From Lachnospiraceae bacterium (GTDB lineage: Bacteria; Bacillota; Clostridia; Lachnospirales; Lachnospiraceae), in contig CAAFJI010000071.1 in NCBI GenBank assembly GCA_900763175.1, positions 1 through 39,839 on the forward strand: 39,839 bases of DNA, given 5' to 3'. Shown piece by piece: positions 24,948-33,735 of the stretch. Under the pieces are notes generated by a model that saw nothing but the letters and a program-made list of their open reading frames with translations, was not told where the DNA came from and searched no databases. Position 1 is the stretch's first letter. Each line of letters opens with the position of its first letter. The position numbers and the translations under genes were made by a program.

Positions 24948-25979
24948 GTGGATAATCATGTATTAACAGAAGAATTGAAAAAAAAGGTTCCGTCATGGGG
25001 AATCCCGGGAAAACAAAAGGATACTTCCTGGAAAATCGGAAACGTGGTAATTCCCAACCGTTTTGTGCTGGCACCTATGGCTGGTGTGACAGACCTTGCG
25101 TTTCGCAGGCTTTGCAAGGAACAGGGAGCTGGGCTTATCTGCATGGAGATGATCAGCGCCAAGGCAATTTCCTATAAGAATAAGAACACGAAAACTCTTA
25201 TGGAAATCGATCCTGTGGAACATCCCATTTCGCTCCAGCTTTTCGGAAGTGATCCGCAGCTGATGGCAGAGGTAGCAAAAGGAATAGAGGAACATCCCTT
25301 TGACATTCTGGATATCAACATGGGCTGCCCGGTGCCAAAGGTAGTAAATAATGGAGAAGGTTCTGCCCTTCTTAAGAATCCGGGTCTTATTGTGGAAATC
25401 ATAAAAAGCATTTCCCAGGCAATCAGCAAACCTCTTACCGTGAAGGTAAGGATAGGCTTTGAGAAGGAGCCCGTTGACATTGTGGAGATCGCAAAGAGAA
25501 TTGAGGATGCAGGTGCAGCTGCCCTTGCAGTTCACGGGCGGACCAGAGCCCAGTATTATTCCGGTACAGCAGATTGGGAAACGATTGCCAGAATCAAGGA
25601 AGCTGTTTCTATTCCTGTGATTGGGAACGGAGATGTAGATTCGCCGAAGAAGGCAGAGGCCATGTTTGCACAGACTGGCTGTGATGCAGTCATGATTGGC
25701 CGGGCTGTGGAGGGAAATCCCTGGATCTTTCGTGAAATGAACCATTATTTTGCAACAGGAGAAGAACTTCCCCGCCCATCTCTTGGAGAAGTTAAGGAGA
25801 TGATACTCAAACACGCAAGAGCGCAGATTGAGTTGAAAGGGGAATTTATCGGAATCCGTGAAATGCGGAAGCACGTAGCCTGGTATACTGCCGGAATGCC
25901 TCATAGTGCAGGCCTTCGCAGGGAGTCAAACAATATCAGCAGCTATGAAGAACTGGTACAGTTACTGGAGAGATTATGA
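24948..25979 (+). CDS. dusB: tRNA-dihydrouridine synthase
   Basis: A 343-residue flavoenzyme that reduces uridine to dihydrouridine in tRNA loops using FMN and NADPH. The TIM-barrel opens VLAPMAGVTDLAFRRL; the catalytic cysteine is in DINMGCPVPK (about residue 127); KVRIGF, AVHGRTRAQYYSG and VIGNGDV mark the FMN and substrate sites. The C-terminal helical domain follows. The start chosen is GTG 24948 after GGGAGAA; reading further upstream enters the previous gene. Its last 4 nt overlap the M20 peptidase start. Confidence 0.93.
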   Translation: MDNHVLTEELKKKVPSWGIPGKQKDTSWKIGNVVIPNRFVLAPMAGVTDLAFRRLCKEQGAGLICMEMISAKAISYKNKNTKTLMEIDPVEHPISLQLFGSDPQLMAEVAKGIEEHPFDILDINMGCPVPKVVNNGEGSALLKNPGLIVEIIKSISQAISKPLTVKVRIGFEKEPVDIVEIAKRIEDAGAAALAVHGRTRAQYYSGTADWETIARIKEAVSIPVIGNGDVDSPKKAEAMFAQTGCDAVMIGRAVEGNPWIFREMNHYFATGEELPRPSLGEVKEMILKHARAQIELKGEFIGIREMRKHVAWYTAGMPHSAGLRRESNNISSYEELVQLLERL

Positions 25980-27217
25980 AAAGATTACTGGATGATGAAA
26001 GTGTTCAAAATGCTTTGGAATTTCTGAAAGAGGACGATGATAGAACTCTTTTGGAAACGCTGGAAATGTGTCAGATCCCGGCACCTTCCTGTCAGGAGGA
26101 AAAGAAGGCGGCGTATGTTCTGGCGAAGATGGAGGAAGCAGGTCTTTGTGATGTGCATATAGATGAAGTGGGAAATGTGCTGGGAACCAGAAAGGGAACT
26201 GGCACAGGCCCGAGAATTGTGCTGGCTGGTCATACGGACACCGTTTTTCCCATGGATACAGACCTTACTTTAAAGAAAGAAGGAAATCGCTACAGCTGTC
26301 CGGGAATCGGAGATGACACAAGGGCAGTTGCAGAGCTTCTTACCATTGCAAGAGCAATGGAGAGAGCAGACCTTCGTGGTGAAGGAGATATTATTTTTTG
26401 TGCAAATGTGTGTGAGGAAGGTCTGGGAGATCTTCGGGGAAGCAAGCACCTGTTTGGCACTGATGGTTCAAAAGAGTCTCCGGCGTACGATGGCTTTATC
26501 TCTATTGACGATAAGAGAACGGAGGGAATCATTTATCATGCTGTGGGAAGCGAACGGTATCAGGTGAACTTCCACGGAGCAGGCGGGCACAGCTTTACTG
26601 GCTTTGGTATTCCCAATCCCATTCATGCTATGGGAAGGGCAATTGCAAAGATTGGTGATTTCCAGGTACCTTCCAACCCGAAAACGACATTTAGCGTGGG
26701 CGTGGTAAATGGCGGAACTTCTGTGAATGTAATTTCAGCAGAAGCATCTATGTTAGTTGATATGCGTTCTGTGGACTCCGGCGCTTTGGGAGAGCTTTCC
26801 GAAAGGTTTCATCAAGCGGTGAAAGTGGCTGTGGAAGAGGAGAACCGACGCTGGGGAGTCGATGATCAGTCAGATGATCGTATTACTGTGACAATGGAAG
26901 AGAAGGGCAGACGGCCTGCCGGAACTCAGTCGCAGAAGTGTGGAATTGTCCAGACTGCAAACCTGGCGAACCAGGCTCTTGGAATGGAGACGATTTACAT
27001 CGGCGCAGCCAGCACGGATGCCAATATCCCTATCAGTCTTGGGATTCCGGCTGTTACAGTAGGATTTGGCGGAAAAGGTGGTGGAGAGCATACCATTCAT
27101 GAGTGGTATGAGCAGAAGGAATCCTGGAAAGGGCCGCAGAGAGACTTACTGCTATTGCTGGCGTTATCCGGATATGGGGATGTGAAGGATTATCAGCTGC
27201 CGGTTTTGAAAAAATGA
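25976..27217 (+). CDS. M20 family metallopeptidase
   Basis: A 413-residue cytoplasmic zinc peptidase of the M20 family, closest in style to peptidase T-like and related aminopeptidases. The first metal histidine is in AGHTDTVFP (about 84-92), the shared aspartate in GIGDDTRAV, the catalytic glutamates in CEEGLGD, and a C-terminal histidine in HEWYEQ. The lid domain begins FHGAGGHSFTG. The start overlaps the dusB end by 4 nt (ATGA), so they are translationally coupled. The substrate, a short peptide or acyl-amino acid, is unknown. A terminator follows. Confidence 0.9.
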   Translation: MKRLLDDESVQNALEFLKEDDDRTLLETLEMCQIPAPSCQEEKKAAYVLAKMEEAGLCDVHIDEVGNVLGTRKGTGTGPRIVLAGHTDTVFPMDTDLTLKKEGNRYSCPGIGDDTRAVAELLTIARAMERADLRGEGDIIFCANVCEEGLGDLRGSKHLFGTDGSKESPAYDGFISIDDKRTEGIIYHAVGSERYQVNFHGAGGHSFTGFGIPNPIHAMGRAIAKIGDFQVPSNPKTTFSVGVVNGGTSVNVISAEASMLVDMRSVDSGALGELSERFHQAVKVAVEEENRRWGVDDQSDDRITVTMEEKGRRPAGTQSQKCGIVQTANLANQALGMETIYIGAASTDANIPISLGIPAVTVGFGGKGGGEHTIHEWYEQKESWKGPQRDLLLLLALSGYGDVKDYQLPVLKK

Positions 27218-27259
27218 GCCTGTTTTGAGGATAAGTAGAATGTTTTATGGATTGGTGGA

Positions 27260-27299
27260 GAGCATCAGATATCAGAAGTGGTATCTGGTGCTCTTTTTT
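27260..27299 (+). terminator. Intrinsic terminator after the M20 peptidase
   Basis: GAGCATCAGATA (27260-27271) pairs with TATCTGGTGCTC (27282-27293) with one G-U pair, followed by six T. Confidence 0.92.
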
Positions 27300-27365
27300 A
27301 TGAAATCCCTACAAATATATTCGCTGAATTTTGTGAAAACGGCTAAAAATTCTTACAAATAAGAA

Positions 27366-27407
27366 AATCGGTTGCAAAAATGAGAAAAATTGGTTGCGAA
27401 AATGGGT
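27366..27407 (+). promoter_or_regulatory. Tandem direct repeat over the -35 of the giant-protein gene
   Basis: Two 19-nt units, each centred on GGTTGC (27370-27375 and 27392-27397), agree at 16 positions and are 22 bp apart, two turns of the helix. The second covers the -35 hexamer. Such phased direct repeats are typical of response-regulator sites; LytTR-type regulators use this period, but the sequence match to their consensus is loose. Confidence 0.5.
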
Positions 27408-27422
27408 ATGGCAAATTATACT
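27394..27422 (+). promoter_or_regulatory. Promoter of the giant-protein gene
   Basis: TTGCGA at 27394-27399, a 17-bp spacer and TATACT at 27417-27422. The weak -35 next to direct repeats suggests activator control. The leader is about 85 nt and contains mini-hairpin G. Confidence 0.6.
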
Positions 27423-27454
27423 AAACTTATCTTGATGATGCCGGAATATGACTA

Positions 27455-27477
27455 AGCTGTGTTTTAGCAAACACGCT
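27455..27477. repeat. Mini-hairpin G (terminal-repeat remnant)
   Basis: AGCTGTGTTT and AAACACGCT face each other across a few bases, matching the two tips of the palindromic element family (one extra T in the left arm). It lies in the leader of the giant-protein gene. Confidence 0.4.
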
Positions 27478-27512
27478 TTGGCTCAAATGTTTTGCAAAAA
27501 GGAGGGCAATGC

Positions 27513-30500
27513 ATGAACAAACAGAACAATGTATGGAAGCGAGTGGCTGCATGGACACTGGCTGCGTCTATGGTAGTAGGAAGTAATTCCTTTACCGTAT
27601 TGGCTGAGAGTATGCCAGATGCAGAGCAGTCAGAATTGGAAGCTGGTGAGTTCGCTGAGGGTTTCCTGGCAGAAACAGAAGGCGAGGACGGAACAGAAGA
27701 TGAATGGCAGGAGGACAGCTTCACAGACGGGGAAGAGACCGCAGAAGTGGCAGATGGATTTACTTCCGGGGAGACAGAGGAGCTGGAAGATTTTACAGAA
27801 GAAGGGGAAGAAGAGGAGCCCAATGATTTAAAAAATACTCTGACGTTCGCTTACCCGGATGATGTGCCACAGATGCTTCCTAATAGTGAAATGGAGGTAC
27901 CAGTTCATCTTTATCACAGTTGGTACGAGGAAGAGAGTGGTGAGTGCTCTGAAGAAGTAAATTCTTTTGAATTAAGATTCCATCCAGATGAAAATAACTG
28001 GTCCTACAATACTGATCTTATCGATGTGGAATTTGTATCTGATGAAGAGGGAAGACCTGTTGTGAAGATTACCTCCAGGGGAAAAACCGGATATACCGAT
28101 ATTCACGTTGGTGCATATGTAGACGGCGAAGAGTGGGCGACCGAATCCTTACACGTATGGGTGACAGACAGCTATGCAGTGCTCACTGCTGGTGATATGG
28201 GAAATCCACTGGTAGGAGAAACACTGGATCTGAATGAGAAGAACATTGAGGTATGCACCTACCGCAGTGAAGAGAATCAGGAGTCAACAGAGACAGATAC
28301 GGTTACTTTTGATGTGATATATGATAATGAAAACGCATGGCTTTCTGAGCAGACTGATGGAGAGAAGCTGCCCCGGCTTACAAGAATTGATAACGAAAAT
28401 ACAGGCTTCACCATTATCGCATATAAAGCTGGAGAAGAGATTACCAGAAGACATTTTGCTTTTGACTATATAAGTTATAATGTCTGGTTTGAGAATATCC
28501 GAGGTGAAGATTCCAGCTGGATTTTTTCTAATGAAGAAGCGTGTGAGCTGGATCTGAATATGGATAACCTGGAAGGTAAAAATCTGGCTGGAAATGTTGA
28601 GATCCACTGGTATGTGTCAGAGTCTGATGAATCTGGAAATGGAGCAGCGGCAGAAGAAGGCGGTTTCTGGTCAAGAACGGAAAAGGGAATTTCTATTGAT
28701 GGAACCCAAATGGGAGACTCTGGTTACGATGTAATCGCACAGGTTGTTGTACGTATCGACGCTTTGGATAATCCGGTAGAGGTTTCCAGATGTGAGACCT
28801 TTATTGAGAAAATAGAGGCAGAAGAAAATCTGGAATATGATCCGGGAAGAAGCAATCTGTTTCGCGGGGAAGGTCTGTGGATTAATAATACCTATTGGAG
28901 ATATTTGAGAAATGCAGATCATCCATGGGGCGAAAATGTGGAAGTGACGATTGATTCTTTAAGTGTAACGGATATAGAATGCTATGACGAAGAGTATGAT
29001 GAGGAAGAAGATCAGATCTGCCGTATAGAGGAGCATGAAGGTGGCTGGAATCTCGTGGGAGAGTTTACCGGAGAGGTATCTGTTCATATTGAAGGCCATG
29101 TTACGGAAGAGAGCGGAATTGAAGTTAAACAGGATTTTTCTCTCTGGATCCAGGACTCCATGTTTTATGCAGAAGCTGAGCTTCCTAATGGTACCGGACA
29201 GATGCTTCCGGGAGAAACAGTAGAAATTTCAGTAAAGGTTTATAGTGAGGATCATGATTCCTTAACGGGAAGAGTTACGAAAAAAGAGCTTGATTCATCT
29301 GAATATGATATCCGGTGGCGGGATGAGGATGGAAATGCCTGGTATGACGGGAATATTCTTGAAATAGAAGAAGGCGAAAAGGCTGGAACGATTAAGATTA
29401 CAGCAAAAGAGACAGGTGATACAGATCTGTATATAGGTGCTTTTGGAAAAGATGCTGACGGAAATACATGGGAAGTAGATGAAAGAGCCAGACTTTATAT
29501 AAGAGTAGAGGATGGTAATCCTATGATTCGTCCTGCTGACCTGGATGGCAGAAATCCGAAGGTGGGTGAGGAACTGGATCTGAATGCCTATAACCCATCT
29601 GTGGTTGTACGCAGTTACAGCGAAGAGGGTAACCCGGAGAGTGGTATAACAGAGGAAGAGCTGGATAGAGGGGAAATTCGTTTTCGTCTGGAAGGATATG
29701 ACTTCAATGCATGGGAGATCAAAGAAGGAACCCAGGAGGATGAAATTCCAGTTCTGATCCGCAGAGGAGACTGGCAGACAGAGGTAACCTTAGTTGCAGA
29801 AAAGAAAGAGACGGATGATTACGGAACCGAGTATTACGATGAAGTGGCACGGCAGACCTATTACTTCAGGCTGACAGAGGAAACCTGCCGGTATGATATT
29901 GATTATGCAGATGTGTCCCTTTTTGTTGAAGAGGAAAAGGAAGTGGACCCGTATATTAACTGTTGGGTAAGAAATGATACATATCCTGATGGAAGAAATG
30001 TGAAGGTCGAAGTTACAAACGTTGAAGTACATAACGCAGAGGATGAAGAGAGTACAGAGGACATCTGCGAACTGTATGTTCCAGATCCTGCAGATGAAGA
30101 AAGCGATGGAATCTGGAGGGCTCATGCCAATCGTGTTGGTCATGCTGTTATGACAGTTTCTTATATGGATCTGGAAGGGGAAGAACAGTCATATACGGTA
30201 AATATTTTTGTCAGCACTGATAAATATGATCTGTATTTTGAGTATCCAGAGGATACAGAGTGTCTTCTGAAAAACAGCGAAGGGGAATTTCGGGCTCATC
30301 TTTATCATTCATGGAAATATGAAGCGGACATGGAGGATGGAGAGGAAATTAAGAATTTCACACTGAAATTTAACAAAGAAAGTGGAGATTCCTTCTACAG
30401 CGAAGAATTACTGGAAGCACCGGAAATCCTCAAGGATGAATCCGGAAGAGAAACAATTGTGAAGCTGAGAAGCCGCAATTCCGGGGATAATGAATTGGGA

Positions 30501-33419
30501 TTTGTAAATCTGGATGCATACGTGGAAAATGAAGATGGCTCCAGTGCAAGGGTCTGGTCTGGAAATCTGAATGTATATATAACAGATAATTATACTACCA
30601 TGCTTCCTGGAAATCTGGGAGACTTGCAGATGCTTCAGGTTGGTGAGGTCCTTGATCTGAATAAGGTCGGCTTACAGGTCCTTCGCTATGAAAATGGGGA
30701 AGGAAAACCAGTGGAAAATGTTACTTTTGATGTTCAGTACGACGAATATTCCAATGAAGACGGCTATGACTTTGGAGACTGGAAAGATATTTCTGAAGAG
30801 GGGGATGAATTACCTCGCCTTATCCGAATGAGCAGCGGTGAAATAGAGATTATAATTACTGCATATCAGCATGATGAGGAGACTGGAGAAAACGTCAATG
30901 TTGGTGAAAGAACCTATCATTTCAGTGAACTGGATTACTCTCCAGAGCTTGTAAATGACAGATCTGTTATTTTCTCCAATGAGACAGGGGAAAATTCCTA
31001 TTGCATGGAACTGAATACAGAAAATCTGGAGAACAAAAAAAATATCCAGGTTGAATGGGGAGTTGGAAGTTTTGTAGAAAATGAGGAAACCGAGGAAACT
31101 GAGTGGATACCTTTGGAAATCAAAGACCCATTCTGGAAGGCTGACGGAACCAGGCTTTATATTGATGGTAAAGAGATGTATGCCGCAGGAGAATCTTCTG
31201 AATATATAGTTCGTGCATCTGTATGTGTGGAGATTGAAGGGGAAGAGAAGCCATTGGTGGTAAATGAAAACTTCTTTGACATCTGGGCCCGTGAACCAGT
31301 TTATGATTACTGGAATCTGATGGATCATCCTACATTTTTCTATGATGCAAGCTTCTTTGTTCCGAACTACCTTATTTATCATATAGAAGATGGAGAGCAT
31401 CCGTCGGGAGAAAATGTTAGAATCCCAGTGGATATTACAAAGGTAGAAACAATAGAAGCATATGGTTACGATGGTGATAATCTGCCGGAACTTTGTACGC
31501 TGAAGGAAGAGCCAGGAGAAGGCTGGTGGCTGGAAGGAAAGCACTGCGGAAAAGGTGCAGTTTCCTATACTTATACAGACCTGGATGGAAAAGTACAGAA
31601 CAGAACTGAGGAATTCTGGACAGAGAACTATATTCGCTATATCAAAACAGACCTGGAAGAAAATGCATTAAATCTGTTGATTGATGAGGAAAAAGAGATC
31701 ACCTTATCTGTAATAGGAGAAACACATGATCCGGAAACTGGAAAAGTTACCACAGAAGTAATCCCGGCCTCTGACTATGAGATCTTTCTACAGGATTATG
31801 ACAGAAATTCTGTAGATGCAAGGATTGCTGAAGATGGAAAGCTTCATATCCAGGCGGTAAGTGATGAAAGCGACACCGTTGTAAGTGTGTATGCCAGATC
31901 TACGGATCCGGAAGATGAGTGGAAAGCAATTCTTTCAAATGGTATTTATGTTGTACCGGCAGCAGCCTTCTATACCATAAATATGGAAAAGAATCTTGAG
32001 AATGTATGGCCGGAGCTGACCGATACCTTTAATCTTAGCGAGTATGCACCTTATGTAATGTGCCGGGCTTATGATGAAGAGGGTGAGATCCAGGAAACAC
32101 GGATGAATGGTATTCAGTTCAGGCTGGATTACGAGGAGGATAAGTGGCGTGTTCTGGAAGGAACGGAAGAGAAGGAGATTCCGACTCTTGTTCGTACCAG
32201 CACAGACGGAACAGAAATTGCTCTTTATGCTGATGTCGTGTATGTGGATGAGTATGGAAGAGAGCAGCGTGAACAGGTTGCAGAGTGGAAATACTGGTTC
32301 GGCGGACTCTATGACATTAACGGCGAGCATTCCTGGACAGAAGGCGTAGTTACAAAGGAGCCGACCTGTGAGGAAGCCGGAAGTAAGGAATATCTCTGCA
32401 AGTCCTGTGGAGAGACAAGAACAGAAGAAATCCCTGCATTTGGACATACCTGGAACCTTACTGCAACCGTGACTTCTACCTGTGTGGCTGAGGGATATCA
32501 TGTTTATACCTGTGAAACCTGTAAACAGACGAAACGGGAAGTAATTCCGAAGCTTGCTCATAATATGGTAACGGTAATTGACAGCGTTGCGACCTGCGGA
32601 ACTGTTGGAAAACAGCATCAGGAGTGCAGTGTGTGCGGCGGAGTACGTACCGAGCTTCCAGACACACCGGCAACGGGAACCCACAGCTGGAAAGAAAATG
32701 GAGTTGTAGCTGCAACCTGTACAACAGCGGGAAGCAGAAACTATATTTGTGAAACCTGTGGACAGACAAGGAGTGAGACAATTCCGGCAACCGGAACCCA
32801 TACATGGGGAGCTTATGTAGTGACAGAAGCTGCTACAGCTGTAAAAGAGGGAATTGAAACACATACCTGCAGCGTGTGCGGCCAGACAGAATCCAGAAGC
32901 GTTGCCAGACTGAACGCTTATGTGAAGGTGACAGAGTCCACCTTCCCGATGAAGCGCGGACAAACCTTCACCCTTCCTGTAACAATGGAATCTGGAGATT
33001 ATATTGAAAGTGTAATTTCCAAAAATACTAAGAGGATTACCGTTTCCTGGGAAGCTGACAAGGTAACTTTAAAGGCAAAGAAGAAAGCAAAGACTGGAAA
33101 AGTAAAAGTTACCATCAAGACAAAGGGCGGAGCATCCACGACGATTATCGTAAAATTGCAGAAAGGCACCGTTGCTGCCAAGAAGATTCTTGGTATTCCG
33201 GGTACCGCTACATTGAAGGTAAAGAAAACCCTGAAGCTGCAGCCAGTTGTAAGTCCGATTTCTTATCAGACTAAGGTTTCTTACAGTACTTCCAATAAGA
33301 AGGTGGCAACTGTGAATAAGAAGGGTAAGATTACCGCAAAGAAAGCTGGAACAGCAATCATTAAAGTTACCTGCGGAAAGATTACAAAGAAATGCAAGGT
33401 GACAGTAACAAAGAAATAA
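27513..33419 (+). CDS. Giant secreted modular protein with acidic body and basic Ig-like tail
   Basis: A 1968-residue protein; ATG 27513 follows AAGGAGGG. Residues 1-34 are a signal peptide (VLAES site). Residues about 35-105 are an acidic, disordered-looking linker. The body then has four related modules (starting about 108, 551, 905 and 1378), each opening near a QMLPNSE/QMLPGET-like turn and holding a (G/D)E-LDLN-like motif and an ending like EIPVLIRR; the first and third, and second and fourth, are most alike. Three linker domains of about 100 residues (starting about 447, 794 and 1276, with a (P/D)xGxNV motif) separate them. From about 1606 come five Cys-x2-Cys repeats, and from about 1801 two lysine-rich Ig-like (Big_2 style) domains. 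No LPXTG, lipobox or membrane anchor. The basic tail may bind the anionic wall while the acidic body faces outward. Probably an adhesin or structural surface protein; the function is unknown. Confidence 0.85.
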   Translation: MNKQNNVWKRVAAWTLAASMVVGSNSFTVLAESMPDAEQSELEAGEFAEGFLAETEGEDGTEDEWQEDSFTDGEETAEVADGFTSGETEELEDFTEEGEEEEPNDLKNTLTFAYPDDVPQMLPNSEMEVPVHLYHSWYEEESGECSEEVNSFELRFHPDENNWSYNTDLIDVEFVSDEEGRPVVKITSRGKTGYTDIHVGAYVDGEEWATESLHVWVTDSYAVLTAGDMGNPLVGETLDLNEKNIEVCTYRSEENQESTETDTVTFDVIYDNENAWLSEQTDGEKLPRLTRIDNENTGFTIIAYKAGEEITRRHFAFDYISYNVWFENIRGEDSSWIFSNEEACELDLNMDNLEGKNLAGNVEIHWYVSESDESGNGAAAEEGGFWSRTEKGISIDGTQMGDSGYDVIAQVVVRIDALDNPVEVSRCETFIEKIEAEENLEYDPGRSNLFRGEGLWINNTYWRYLRNADHPWGENVEVTIDSLSVTDIECYDEEYDEEEDQICRIEEHEGGWNLVGEFTGEVSVHIEGHVTEESGIEVKQDFSLWIQDSMFYAEAELPNGTGQMLPGETVEISVKVYSEDHDSLTGRVTKKELDSSEYDIRWRDEDGNAWYDGNILEIEEGEKAGTIKITAKETGDTDLYIGAFGKDADGNTWEVDERARLYIRVEDGNPMIRPADLDGRNPKVGEELDLNAYNPSVVVRSYSEEGNPESGITEEELDRGEIRFRLEGYDFNAWEIKEGTQEDEIPVLIRRGDWQTEVTLVAEKKETDDYGTEYYDEVARQTYYFRLTEETCRYDIDYADVSLFVEEEKEVDPYINCWVRNDTYPDGRNVKVEVTNVEVHNAEDEESTEDICELYVPDPADEESDGIWRAHANRVGHAVMTVSYMDLEGEEQSYTVNIFVSTDKYDLYFEYPEDTECLLKNSEGEFRAHLYHSWKYEADMEDGEEIKNFTLKFNKESGDSFYSEELLEAPEILKDESGRETIVKLRSRNSGDNELGFVNLDAYVENEDGSSARVWSGNLNVYITDNYTTMLPGNLGDLQMLQVGEVLDLNKVGLQVLRYENGEGKPVENVTFDVQYDEYSNEDGYDFGDWKDISEEGDELPRLIRMSSGEIEIIITAYQHDEETGENVNVGERTYHFSELDYSPELVNDRSVIFSNETGENSYCMELNTENLENKKNIQVEWGVGSFVENEETEETEWIPLEIKDPFWKADGTRLYIDGKEMYAAGESSEYIVRASVCVEIEGEEKPLVVNENFFDIWAREPVYDYWNLMDHPTFFYDASFFVPNYLIYHIEDGEHPSGENVRIPVDITKVETIEAYGYDGDNLPELCTLKEEPGEGWWLEGKHCGKGAVSYTYTDLDGKVQNRTEEFWTENYIRYIKTDLEENALNLLIDEEKEITLSVIGETHDPETGKVTTEVIPASDYEIFLQDYDRNSVDARIAEDGKLHIQAVSDESDTVVSVYARSTDPEDEWKAILSNGIYVVPAAAFYTINMEKNLENVWPELTDTFNLSEYAPYVMCRAYDEEGEIQETRMNGIQFRLDYEEDKWRVLEGTEEKEIPTLVRTSTDGTEIALYADVVYVDEYGREQREQVAEWKYWFGGLYDINGEHSWTEGVVTKEPTCEEAGSKEYLCKSCGETRTEEIPAFGHTWNLTATVTSTCVAEGYHVYTCETCKQTKREVIPKLAHNMVTVIDSVATCGTVGKQHQECSVCGGVRTELPDTPATGTHSWKENGVVAATCTTAGSRNYICETCGQTRSETIPATGTHTWGAYVVTEAATAVKEGIETHTCSVCGQTESRSVARLNAYVKVTESTFPMKRGQTFTLPVTMESGDYIESVISKNTKRITVSWEADKVTLKAKKKAKTGKVKVTIKTKGGASTTIIVKLQKGTVAAKKILGIPGTATLKVKKTLKLQPVVSPISYQTKVSYSTSNKKVATVNKKGKITAKKAGTAIIKVTCGKITKKCKVTVTKK

Positions 33420-33468
33420 ACAGTCAGCTTGTGTTCTCCTGGCAAAGGGGATAGGAGCATAAAAGAAG

Positions 33469-33507
33469 CGGGCTTCCGAAATGCATAATTCGGAAGCCCG
33501 TTTTTTT
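33469..33507 (+). terminator. Strong terminator of the giant-protein gene
   Basis: CGGGCTTCCGAA/TTCGGAAGCCCG, a perfect 12-bp stem with an 8-nt loop and seven T. On the minus strand the same stem is followed by CTTCTTTTATG, so it could act in both directions. Confidence 0.93.
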
Positions 33508-33550
33508 ATGCAATAGGAAATTCCGTTGGAATCCCCTATTGCATAAAAAA
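33502..33550. repeat. 50-nt palindrome overlapping the terminator T-run
   Basis: TTTTTTATGCAATAGG (33502-33517) pairs perfectly over 16 bp with 33535-33550, with an inner TTCC/GGAA (33521-33531). It is flanked by T on the left and A on the right, so it is not a terminator by itself. Confidence 0.7.
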
Positions 33551-33562
33551 GCCCTACCGGGC
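33545..33562 (-). terminator. Possible terminator of the flippase operon
   Basis: On the minus strand GCCC-GGTA-GGGC is followed by TTTTTT. The stem is only 4 bp, though all G/C; the larger structures beside it may help. Confidence 0.4.
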
Positions 33563-33587
33563 AGGATTGCACTGCGGTGGAAAGGTA

Positions 33588-33644
33588 GATGTCGCTGAAG
33601 CGACCCGCCGCAGGCGGAGAATCCTGCAAGCAGGATTCTTTTTT
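33588..33644 (+). repeat. Three-hairpin repeat, copy 2, ending as a terminator
   Basis: GTCGCT/AGCGAC (33591-33604), CCGCC/GGCGG (33605-33617) and GAATCCTGC/GCAGGATTC (33619-33638), then TTTTTT. Same order and orientation as the copy at 3613-3663, with changes confined to loops or to extension of the last stem, which here is a full terminator. Confidence 0.8.
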
Positions 33645-33664
33645 ATGTGTTAAAATTTTTTTCG

Positions 33665-33735
33665 GAGCGTGTCTGAAAATGCTTTCTGCAAAATGGGTGT
33701 GCAAATTACAGGAATGATTTTTCAAGCAGGCTCTA
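33665..33735 (-). repeat. Palindromic element C (deleted to 69 bp)
   Basis: On the minus strand it reads TAGAGCCTGCTTG...ATTTTGCAGAAAGC...CAGACACGCTC. Relative to element A, the whole middle is missing, and the joint falls on TTGC, a 4-nt word present at both edges of the lost part in A (about 12155-12158 and 12245-12248). Its first three bases on the minus strand are the stop codon TAG of the flippase gene. Confidence 0.75.

Larger units (their letters stand above)
33420..33732. other. Structured gap between convergent genes
   Basis: This 313-nt gap between the giant-protein gene and the minus-strand flippase gene has no gene. It holds a terminator (33469-33507), a 50-nt palindrome (33501-33550), a small minus-strand terminator candidate (33545-33562), the second three-hairpin repeat (33591-33644) and element C (33665-33735). 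Confidence 0.8.

Noticed and set aside
24993..25904. Long minus-strand frame opposite dusB
   Set aside because: Complete overlap with a gene bearing all family motifs; no promoter or ribosome site.
31935..32963. Minus-strand Cys/Ser-rich frame opposite the Cys-x2-Cys repeats
   Set aside because: Composition mirrors the repeats on the coding strand; no start signals.
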